This document shows positions 26,001-38,000 of a stretch of 64,000 bases of DNA, one piece after another. The notes beneath the pieces were generated by a model. It saw nothing but the letters and a program-made list of their open reading frames with translations. It was not told the origin of the DNA and did not search any database. Source of the DNA: Siphonodentalium dalli (lineage: Eukaryota; Mollusca; Scaphopoda; Gadilida; Siphonodentaliidae). The translations under genes and the position numbers were made by a program. The stretch lies in assembly GCA_032622095.1 (NCBI GenBank), contig CP136065.1:26917141-26981140 (forward strand), read 5' to 3'. Every line of letters starts with the position of its first letter. Position 1 is the first letter of the stretch.

Positions 26001-29000
26001 TCCGGGAAGCAATTGGAGATATATCGGACCCACCTAAAAATTATCAATGCAAGATATTTGATGGAGGCCTTCTTGTGGATATGATTGTACCTGCGATATA
26101 GTATCTACTTTTAATGATTACGCCCAGTCACTAATGAAGTTTCTACTCAGACTAAGAAGTGTTACTGACATATATATGTGGTGTGGGACATATGAAACGA
26201 GCTGCCTACCAGGTAGGATTGTGGTTTACTTGTCATGCCAAGCTGCAGCTGTGTGCTCAGAACTCATTAAGTGTTGTTGCAAATCACAAACTTGTAACAG
26301 ATGCAAATGTGCAAACGCTGATTTACCATACACAGAGTTATGTAGATGTAATTGTGTGCTTAAAATATTTGTTCAACGTATAAACACAGGCAGCGGTGAT
26401 TATAACATGACAATCTATGAGTTGCTATCTATCGGCTGGTATTATCAGTCTGTGAACATTATAGTTATATAACATAACAAACATGAATTTAAGAACAAAG
26501 TATAAACAAAGATAGGCCATCTTTATGTGTATTATTGATTGACAATTTAAAGTTGTGACCTGAAATGCATATCTATATATACACCCCTCTTGAATGCTAG
26601 ATTACACAAGTCAATGATATTGGGTCAAATATATCCATTAATGGTATTATAGATTCTTTTATTTTTATTTTATTTCACCAAAACATTACATGTATATACC
26701 CTTATATGTGTTGTATATATATATTCGATGTTCATTTTCGAAACTTTTAAGACCGCATATTGTATATTATTGCATATTGCCATTCTATTGGTTGAACATA
26801 TTTGAAATGATCAAACAAATTGTTATTAGGCACACAATTGTTAATTTCAACAGTATACTGACAATGAGATTGTTACATTATAATATATGACGAATTGCGA
26901 TCGACAAACTCACTTTATAAGATTTAACCAAAGATTTATTGAATCCTTACAACAAGTCACATTTTCGTAACTTTTGGGGTGAGGGGTAACATAAACAAAG
27001 TTTTCTGAAACGTTGTTACATATTAAACACATACAATGTATTCATCGTTTTCAGTATATAACATGTATGTCCAAAATATATAAGACCGAACATTGTGAAC
27101 TATCGCAAATATCCTATGAGTAAATGACCATTTATTGGACCAAAATATTTGAAATGACGAGGATTTTCTTACAAAATTGCATATTTTTTGTCGAAAAAGA
27201 TGTTATATTTCAACTTTGGTCATTGTGTATGTAATTGCCATTGCAGTATTTAGAAATGTGATCAAATAGTGTCCTTTATAGATTCTCATCCATGTTCTAT
27301 CGGATGCTTATCACAAAAACAATATTTCATGATTTTTGGGGTGAGGGCATTTTTGGGCAGACCTCCCGAAAAAAATCTCCCGGATTGACATTTTGAAAAC
27401 TTAACATGTCTGGTGAGGGGTAACATAATCAAAAATTTCTAAAATACGGTTAAGAATGTGTCCTAGATATTGTATGTTTTGATTAGAGTATACATGTCCA
27501 AAAATGCTAAGACCTTTGATCTACACTGAAACATTTTGAGAAATTGTCTATTATATATGCGCCTCAAATTTTATACCAGTTAGAACGTCAGGGTGAAATA
27601 ATGATTGAATTTGGCCGCCATCTTGGATTTATACTGGAAACAAGGGTTAATATTGATCAGAAACCTGTTTCTAGTTCACTTTCTGAAAGAGCACTCATAA
27701 CTTGGCAAAATATAAAAAAATGGCACTTTTGGCCAGTCCGTTCCAAAAAAAAAACGCTAAGTCACTACACTATTATGTGAGCAGTCTGTGTTGTAGTTGT
27801 CCGAATAGTTGTCCGAATCCTTGTTGTACATGCATTTCCATGAATTTACTAGAATCTTGTAAAAATTGGTGCTGTGATAGAGTTGAATATGAGTAAGATG
27901 GACAACTCTGTAGAGGTTTGTAGAAGACATCTGTGTCTCACGTCCTCGAGGCTTGACCTGCCATACTCATCCTAGTACATGTACATCAGTCTCATTAAAA
28001 TCATACTATCGATCAAGCCTGAATTTAGTGTGTCTGATATTTGCAGGGTCCCAGAAGGTGAATTTAGTGACACTATCTTACATGCACAGCGGGCTAGCAT
28101 TACCAAATTCACCCTCTGGGGACATCGTTCTGCATAGGCCTCAACTGCTCTGGGAGACCTAGGATCAAATTGAAGTTCCCCAGTTGAAGTTGGTGATGCT
28201 CACCCATTAGTCACCTCGATTATGCATTTTATCTTCTGCAAATTAGGGGATATAGAAACTGAAGAGAAGGGCAAAAGTAACTAAAACAATGTTAATTTGA
28301 GACTATACATGTAGATACTTCCCAGAAGATGATGCCTAAACACTGTAAACAGAATGAGGTCCCCATAGGGTGAATTTGGTGATGCTAGCCCACCTTGCGG
28401 GATAGCATCACTAAATTCACCCTCCGGGGACTTCATTCTGCAAATATCAGGCACACTAAATTCAGACTTGATACTGATCCTAATACATGTAAATGTAGTT
28501 CACTTTTAACCTACCATACAGTCTAAACATTAGGTCTGCTGGTAAATGTATTCATGATTCCTTGTGTCAAGATCACTATAATTTTTTTCTGTATTAATGA
28601 GCATGAAACGACATCAGTGAAAGAACGGAGCAAATTTATTATGAGATTTTGTTCTTTATTTCTGCTTGTTTCATGCTGTGTTATCCGCAGAGTTAAACCG
28701 ATTTACTCAGTGAAATGTCACAAATGAAAGTCTGTTGTCTGAACAGCCAATACACATTGTGGGAGTTGATGTCTTTTATTGACTGGTGAAATTAATGTAT
28801 CGTGTCTATAAAGCTCTGGTTAGAAATTACTTCTGACAGCATTGCTACAATACTCATGGAATTGTCAGCACCTACTGGTATACCCTTAGTTAATTATTCC
28901 CCCTATAACAAAATTATGGGGGGGGGTATAATTATAGAAATCAACTTGTATTCCTACATTTGCTGGTCATTTTATTATAAATTGGCACAGCTATTTAACA

Positions 29001-32000
29001 ATGTGCATACCTGTGCAACTGTGATCATGAGCTTGATTATCCTAATATGTTGGGAAAGGGGCCCAGGCTGCTGCCATTGACATTTGTAATACATGTATGG
29101 TACAGTAATGCCCTAAATAATCGACTCCTTAACCTCAGCAGAATTATGGGTAATTTTTCAGGATTTAGTCGGAAATATGGCTTGTTGCCATTCACTGAGA
29201 GCTCTCGCTGAGAGCATTCCGATGAATGGCAACAAGTCATATTTCCGACTAAATCCTGAAAATTACCCATAATTCTGCTGTGGTTAAGGAGTTGATTATT
29301 TAGGGTATTATTTTAGTTAGTGCACATGCATTCAATTGTGAATTTTCAATCAACAATCCAAAAGAGAATAAAAATTTGTATTGTTATAGATCCAACTGAT
29401 TGTCAGTAAGAAATAAAAAGTAATATGTCAAGTACTTTGTACTTACTCATTAACAAATCAGTTCCAATTGACAAAATTTGGGCAAATTTTGGGGGTCCTC
29501 AATATTGAAATCGATCACCTTAATAAATTAGGAAATTTTTATACTAAAAGTTGACGACTTTTGGCATTGGGAAGGAGATTGTAATCGGCCCCTGGTGCTA
29601 CTGAGGGTGATTCCTGGCACTTGCAAAAATCCTTGGCACTTGTAAAAAAAACACTGTCATTTGCAAAAATGATTGGAGGAGGAAAAAAGAATGCATTTTT
29701 TGTCTCAGTTGTGATAATTTATATGATCTAAAGTAAATAAGTATAAATAAGGCATATAAAAATGTAATAAAATTATTTCACATATTTATGGACATATTTT
29801 TATCCTCAGAACTGCGCACCAATATGACAAAGTCCATAATTACTACATGTAAGTACAATTTGAGGCTCCAAATCGTAACAGGCTATTTAAGCTGTTTGTT
29901 TTAGTGTAAACATATTTTTTTATTTCCAAATCCAAACAAATAACATAATATACAGATGACACATTTATGCAAGATAGAAGAGTTAATGTATGGAAACTAG
30001 GATCAGACAACATGCGCGAGGGCTTACATGAAGTCTTCTCCTCTTTGGCTACATACCCCGTCCCCAATAAGTGAGGGAGGGGTATAGGTCAGACAGGAAG
30101 GGTTGGAAATAATGGTTTTAGGAGAAATGGAGATATATAACTGAATTTGAGATAGGGATGGAACAAAAGTGAGACAGAGAGGGGGAGGAGAAACTAGAAT
30201 ACAGGAGGGTGACAGATGAAATCATGAGATGATGACAGTGGTGGGGTTGTTTTAAAAAATTGGGTTGTTTCTTGATAAATATGATGCTGGTCTATAGTAA
30301 TCTTCATGCGTCAGGCGCCATGGGAGGGGGTCAAACACAATGGCTGATAACATCTGTAAAAAAGTAATTAAACAGATATACACACAGCTAGGCGTGTCCA
30401 CAATCAAAATATGTCATGGACTATATATCTTCCTTGAGAACTAGAACATATTCATCAGCACTAACTCTAAACAGGACAATTCCTATTTCAAGGGTGTTCA
30501 CTGTGAATATCGCAGCACCCTTCGTGCGTTTGTTTTTGAACCATTTTTGATGTGTCTGCCTTTAAACTCCTGTAATTCTGTCCTGAAAAATTAACCTGTT
30601 GCAATTCTTGTCAGATAAAATTATTGCATCATTTTATATTCTAGAACAATACAGTTCTGCCCCCTGGGAGATAATCCCACATATTAATTTTGCAGTAGCT
30701 ACATTGTATGTTTATGGAGAGAATAATTTGATATGCCAATCAATGGAAACATGGTTTATTCATGTTGAAATCACGAACTTCCCGCTGTTAACATCAGCAT
30801 GACAATATTGCCACTTGAAGCCCGATAAATTTAGTTGCAGACATTTGTTGTGAACCACTGATAACGCTGATGTCTCGTGCATGCATAACTTGGCAGAATC
30901 CCTTGACAGAGACTTCCAATAACCTAATTGCTATGTACTCTCATCAAAGAATTATCGAATGATATGTTGCGTCGATTAGGCCCCCAATTTAACACAAGTC
31001 GCTCTAATGGACTCCTGGAATAGTTGTGTCTGTAGTGCAAGTCGTTCCCATGAGAAGTACTGCTCAGTGGTTATTGAGATAAAAGCTTTGGTGATATGCC
31101 TTTTGTCATTACCGGTATATTACTATGGTTTTTCTCACCATGATATGGCTATTGTTCAACCATGATTTCTGGTGTACGTAAAAAATTGTGTTCAGATAGC
31201 CCGAAACATTTAAAAACCCTTCCTATTACTACCTCTATAAATAGCTTTCCCCGGCAATTCCCACAATGTGACATTAAACATTTCGCATTAAAATAGTTTT
31301 ATGATAGAACAGATATCTCCCTTGGTTCGTTTTCGAAAAAATAACTAGTTTTATTCTCCTTGTTAGGTAATATTGATCAATTCTGGACTCTTTTTAGATG
31401 CTTTTTAGTTTTTAATTACCTGTAGTTGTCGTAATCTCTAAATTTGTAAACACTGTGAAATCAGCCATGTGACAGAAAATTTATTGCGACATTCTTAGCT
31501 GTGTGGCGAGGTTTAATGGAATCGAGGTCACTGAGGGAGTTCTGACAATCTTCCGATTGGCTTCATCTTTTTACTGTGGAATGTTGTGATTCGCTGATAC
31601 TGACATACATGTACATGTAATGAATCTTTGAAGGAATGGGATTCCCTGCTCATATTTGTTTCAGACTATCAAATGCATAGCTACTTCAATAGTCTAGGTT
31701 TGACTCAGACTGACTGACTGACTGTCATTTGCAGAATGAGGTCCCCAGAGGATGAATTTAGTGATGCTATCCTGCATAGCAGGCTAGCATCACCAAATTC
31801 ACCCACTGGGGACCTTATTCTTACTTAGGCCTCATCTTCTCTGGAAAGTTTCTTTATTATGAAATTTCGATAGAAACTTCTTCACAAAGATTCTATTTCT
31901 TTTTTCTGAGTCTATATCTCCCATAGCAGATGAGGCCATGCAGATTGAGGTCCTAAGAGTGTGAATTTGATGATGCTAGCCTGCTGTGTGGGGTAGTGTC

Positions 32001-35000
32001 ACTAAATCCACCCTCTGCAAATGACAGACAAACTAAACTCAGACTTGGACCCAGGTTGAGTTCAGTTTGATTGATTGAAATTAGTCTTATTATAATGTAA
32101 CATTGTGTCATTCACTAATTGGTTTTGTTAGGTAGGTACAGTACAGTTTTGTCTATATTTCTATGAAAACAATATCTCATCAGGTTCTGCATGTTAAAGT
32201 GATGTGAAAAACTCCTGTAGGGTGATCAAATAGTAATTGAGAATAACAATACGAATATTAATCCAAATTGACAACACACACTGTTTATCGCTGATAGATG
32301 CGTCCCGAATCGAGATGTAAATATTTACAATTGGGCGTAGTTCAGACAATGTTTTCTATGGAGTGGTGTGATTGATTTGTTTTAAATTTCCGGCGATTTT
32401 AGTAGAATGCTATATTCCCCAGGTTGGCATAGCATTCTAACTTATTAATTTCACACACCCGAACAAGTCCATAATATGTCTTTAAAGACAAACTATGCAC
32501 TTGTTCGGGTGCGTGAAACTGGTAAGTTCGTAGTCAGGCACCATCTCAACTGGGGGAATGTAGCATTCTACTAACATAGCCGAAAATCTGAAGCAAATCG
32601 ACCGCACCACTCCAAAGACAACATCATCTGAACTACGCTCAAATGTAAATATTTACTTCTAGTTTCGGATGCAACTATCGGCGATAAACTTACGAAAATG
32701 ATTTCGCCATCGAGAGTCACGGCATTTCATTATTATATAAGAATGACGGTGTGTGTTGTCAATTTGGATATAATATTTGTAAAATATAACTACTTTAAGG
32801 AAGATTATTCACCATTTCTATTTGATCATCCCTACTGGATTGTTTGACATCACTTTAAATAGGTTGTGATTGCAGTTTCGATTATGTAACTCATGGACAA
32901 TGAATGATATACCAAGTTTATACATGCATTCTGTAGTTGAAAAATAACAGGATATTTCTTAAGATAAAATTCCAGTCCATTTAATCCAAACATGAAACTA
33001 GATTCATGTTATACTAGTACTTACATTAAAAAATGCCCCAGGCTTTACATTTTGAAGTGAAAGGCAATAAATATAGTACAATGTACAGTACATATAATCT
33101 GATGATACTAGTATACACACTCTGATTTGTACTACTTAAGTACAGTAATGCCCTAAATAATCGACTCCTTAACCACAGGAGAATTATGGTTAATTTTTCA
33201 GGATTTAGTCGGAAATATGGCTTGTTGCCATTCATCGGAAAGCTCTCAATGGCAACAAGCCATATTTCCGACTAAATCCTGAAAAATTACCCATAATTCT
33301 CCTGTGGTTAAGGAGTCGACTATTCAGGGCATTACTGTACATACAGGTAGCTGTAATGTATCATAGCTAACTTAGCCTCCCACCTGTTGTACGTATATTT
33401 CCTTGGTTTTCATGTACCAATTTCATTAGATTAATTTAATATAGGGTTTTAACATATGGTAGATGTCTTGTCTTGTCAATTATTAGAGCTAAGACAAGAT
33501 TCAGCTTTCCTTCACATCAAGATAGAGGTAAATTATAATGTGACACCAGTGCTATGAAACCCTAATAATGCCTAATCTTTACACTTGGCGACACATCGTA
33601 CTATAATAAACGACAAAAGTTTTTTTTATATCTATTATCTTGCAGCTAGGAAGGTGTCACATCACATCATTTAGATCACCGTTCAGCTGTGAATAAAGTG
33701 AACATATTAACTCTTTCAGTGCCAGGCTTATTTTGTAGGTTTAGTGCCAGGGAATCTTATGTTTTTCATGGGCATCAAAATTATTACTATGAATACTTGG
33801 TGATGTTTGAGTTATAACATGCCCCTAAGGACTTATCCAGTTTGTTTTTAAATTTGCTATAGCATGCTTAAGCATACCCAAAAAAAATTAAACCCCAAAA
33901 AAAAAAAAAAAAATGGTTTTAAATTATTTTTAGGGCCTATCTCATCGGCCCTGGCACTCTACAGACCATATATTAGGGCTGATGAGATCGGCCCCTGGCA
34001 CTGAAAGAGTTAAGGGGGTTTATTATACAGGCGAGGTGGCCCGGCTAACCAGACTGGCTCTGTAAACCCTGCCCGGCTTCCTATAATAGCGCATGTAATA
34101 ACTCATTTGCGTTTTTATTAAACAAGCCGACCCTGTCAACCGAGCCATGTCGATCCAAGAGATCAGGCTCACTTGGCTTACGAGGTTAACCCGTTTATTC
34201 AGGCCAGCTTTCCCCATGTAAATGCTTCATCCTGGACTGGAACAAGCCTGAGTTTAGTGTGCCTGTCATTTGCAGAATGAAGTCCCCGGAGGATGAAATT
34301 AGTGACGATATCCTGCATAGTGGTAAAGCAAAAGTATTGGTATTAAATGTAAAATTGTGTTTTATTTTAAATATGTTGTTGTTGTAACTGGAGATCTTGA
34401 ACCATGAACATACCGGAATCTTTAACCCTTTCATAACAGGAGCTGCGCTGGTGCAGCATTAGAGATCTTGTGCCAATGCATTCTCTTATATATGCGAATT
34501 TCCCATAGGGAGCCTCACATTTATAAGAGAATGAACTGACTATAAGGTCAAGGTAAATATTGTCAGGCCAATGTATTCTCTGATATATGCGAGGCTCCCT
34601 ATGGGAAACTCACATATATATTAGAGAATGCACTGGCACAGGATCTATAATGATGCACCAGCGCAGCTCCTGTCATGAAAGGGTTAAAAATTGATTTCTC
34701 ATTATATTAACCATCCACATATTCTTTTTTCTTCTGCATTTGCAGTTGATGCTTTGTCAAATTTATGACGATGGTTTCCGAGCAACGTACAGTGACAGCC
34801 AACCTCTATCAGAAATCCCCGAGTCGGAGACGGTATTCGCTATTGAGATGTTACCTGCTAGCCATCTGGAGCAGGAGCCTCCGCAGTACAATATGTGTGT
34901 GTCATACATCCAGGTTGTGATTGTTCATATCGAAATGATGAACAACCCCTCAAAGTGGTGAGTTCCTTATTTACATGTAGCCATTCCATTACTGAGTGGA

Positions 35001-38000
35001 CTGTCCCTTACGGTTATTATACCCCCGCAACGAAGTTAGGGGGGGTATACTGGAGTCAGCTTGTCCTTTCGTCCGTCGTCCGTCCGTGGACACAAATTTG
35101 TCCGGAGTTTTTCTCAGTCGTTTTTTGATCAATTTCTGTGAAACTTGGCAGACATCAACCACCATGGGAACCTGTGCACCTGCGATTATGACGTCTGTCT
35201 GGTGGAGTTATCCCCCCTTTTTCGACTTAGAAATTTTTCGCAACGTGTATACTTTTGTCCGAGCTTTTATTCCTACATTTTTAGGTAAATTTTTTTTAAA
35301 CGTGACACAGATATTTAGTACCATGGGAACTTGTGCACCTGCGATTATGACGTCTGTCCGATATTTTTTGGTGCAGTTATCCCCCATTTTCGACTTAGAA
35401 AGTTTTTTGCAACATGCATAATTTTGTCCGAGCTTTTATTCCTACATTTTTCAGTCAATGTTTTTTAATCTTGGAACTGATATTTAGTACCATGGAAACC
35501 TGTGCACCTGCGATTATGACGTCTGTACAACATTTTTTGTGTGTAGTTATTCCCCTTTTTCGACTTAGAATTTTTTTCGCAACATGCATAATTTTGTCCA
35601 AGCTTTTATTCCTACATTTTTCGGTCAATAGGTTTAAGATTAGGGTTATGGTTGTACACCTGCAATGGGAACTGTTATTTTATTATTTTAACTAAATGTT
35701 TTCTGACATGTGAAACATCTTAGTATTTTTAAAACAGGGGGGTATCCGTAGTCCCATTGGGACAGTCACACCTCTAGTTAAAGTATTCATTGGAATGGTC
35801 TATTATTCATTTGGAGGAGTGTATTTTATGCGCCCGTTTGGAAAAAAAACAACATGTTATGTTATTGGTCCGTCCGTCTTAGCATCTGTCCCTCCATTAA
35901 TTAGCCTGTTCGCTTTTTTTCGTTTCCGGATGATCGCTTTAGTAAGTCTGAACTGAATGGAATGAAATTTGGTATGTGAGTTTACTAGCCCAAAATACAG
36001 GTCAAGTTCGAAAAATGTTTGTGTTCTGCTCCCCCCCCCCCAAAATTTTTGCCTGAATTATGGCCCATTGTTGAAATTACCATGGGCATATTTTGCCAAC
36101 ATCCAGGTTAGGATTTTTCATGTCAAAATGATGAACAAACTCTCAAAGTGGTGAGTTCCTCATTTACATGTACATGTTGCCCTTCCATTGCTGAGTGGAC
36201 TGTCCCTTACAGTTATTAAAGTATTCATTGGAATATTCTATTATTTGTTTGGAGGAGTGTTTTTTTTTATCATTTGGAGGAAATTCTCAGATAACAAGTT
36301 CCATTATGGTAACTAATTATCGGATCATTCTCCATGTTAACCCTTCCATGACTGTGCCAATGCATTCTCTTATATATGAGAGTCTCCCATAGGGAGCCTC
36401 GCATATATAAGAGAATACATTGGCCTAAAAATATTTACCTTGACCTTGTAAGCTACTGCATTCTCTTATATAATCGAGACTCCCTATGGCAGACTCGCAT
36501 ATACATGTATAAGAGAATGTGCTGCACAGGATCATTAATGCTGCACCAGCACAGCTCACGTCATGAAAGGGTTAACTGTTCATCAAAGAGTAAAATTGTT
36601 GTATCATCTTCAAGAATCAATTATTAAAGGTACTCAATCCATTTTTGTGGGCCACAAATAATTGCACATCTCGAGAAATAACAAATTTCAAAAATTAATA
36701 TCTGATCACTCTGAGCTTTGATGGGTGGGTTTCTCGACTCAAATCAAATATTTTTACCCAGTATTTTCTCAACATTCCGCCAGATGAATAATGGGCCCTT
36801 CCAATATATACTTTTATAAGTGATGGGAGAATCCATTTAGTAAAGAATTAAATCTAGTAATCACTTGCTTTTGGCATGTTGTGACAAGAATATATGAAGT
36901 TTTATACAGAGACTTTATATTGCTCAGAAATCGTTATTGCAGTCATATAAATACTTGCGATACTTCATAAAGTGATAGAAATGATCACTTCAAAAAGAGC
37001 AAAGCAGTCCCAGTTTATTTGCAGCATGTAAAAAAAAGGTGTTTCTTGTTCTTGTTTTTTCTGTTAGATTAATAGTTAATAAAATTCTTTCGCTTTATAA
37101 CAGTATGTGTACCCAAATCTTGTTTTGTACACAATATTGATATTGGAAGGAACCTGAATCATTCATCGGTCTGTTATGTCTGTCTTTCCATTCAAACCTG
37201 AGTTTAGTGTGCCTGTCATTTGCAGAATGAGGTCCCCAGAGGGTGAATTTAGTGATGCTATCCCGCATAGTGGGCTAGCATCACTAAATTTACCCTCTGG
37301 GGACCTCATTCTGCTTAGGCCTCATCTTCTCTGGAAAGTTTCTTTATTATCAAATTTCTATAGAAACTTAGATTCTATTTCTTTTTTAGTTTAGTTTCCC
37401 TATATCCCCAAATTGGCAGATGGCACATTGCATAATCGAGGTTCTCAATGGGTGTACATGTCCTGGTGTATCATACCACACCCCTCAACTTACGGGTATG
37501 CCTGTGTTTCCATCTACAAACTCATGCCATCCTAACTAATATATTATTTCCGATCATTCTTATACCTCATGTCCTTGTGTATCGTACCACACCCCTCACC
37601 TGTATTAAATTAACCTGTGTTATTACTCATACACAATCTTTAATTTTATAGTTACAGGTTTTGCTCTCCTTATGTGATAAAAGTATCCCGAGATGATTCA
37701 TATGCACAGATCCAACAAGATGTACTTAAAGGACTGGGGTCGGCTCTACAGGACGGAGCCCTGCATGAATCCCAGGTAGGAACCTACAAAATTAAAATAC
37801 TGGGGTTGGCTCGACATGACAGATCCCCCACATGCATTTCCAGGTGGGAACCTACAAACTTACTGGGGTTGGATCGACATGACAGCCCCACATGAATCTA
37901 ACTAACTTGATTCAGCATTTGATTCTCGCAAAATTAAATGTATTTTGGGACCTGCAACAGTGTCTTGGTCGGAATAATGACATGTACAGCACGACGTCTG

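Larger units (their letters stand above)
22983..27778. repeat. 4.8-kb long inverted repeat carrying broken gene copies
   Basis: The left arm 22983-25706 and right arm 26048-27778 are reverse complements around a 341-bp spacer. Paired landmarks: ATAGTGTAGTGACTT (22988) with AAGTCACTACACTAT (27759); TCAGAAAGTGAACTAGAAAC with its inverse near 27674; TTATGTTACCCCTCACCCC with its inverse near 26980; and CCATCAAATATCTTGCA (25690) with its inverse at 26048. The right arm is about 1 kb shorter because of internal deletions. The outer part of each arm holds ~345-bp modules (TTATGTTACCCCTCACCCC at 23497 and 23842). Confidence 0.9.

Noticed and set aside
34014-34215. GC-richer patch with GGTTTATTATACAGGCGAGG and GTTTATTCAGGCCAGC considered as tRNA or an inverted element
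   Set aside because: No cloverleaf with a valid anticodon arm could be drawn, and the ends match too poorly to call terminal repeats.
34996-35695. Frames of 141 and 93 codons in the second half of the gene
   Set aside because: They are translations of the hairpin-headed repeat at 35020-35777, with the same phrases recurring in each subunit.
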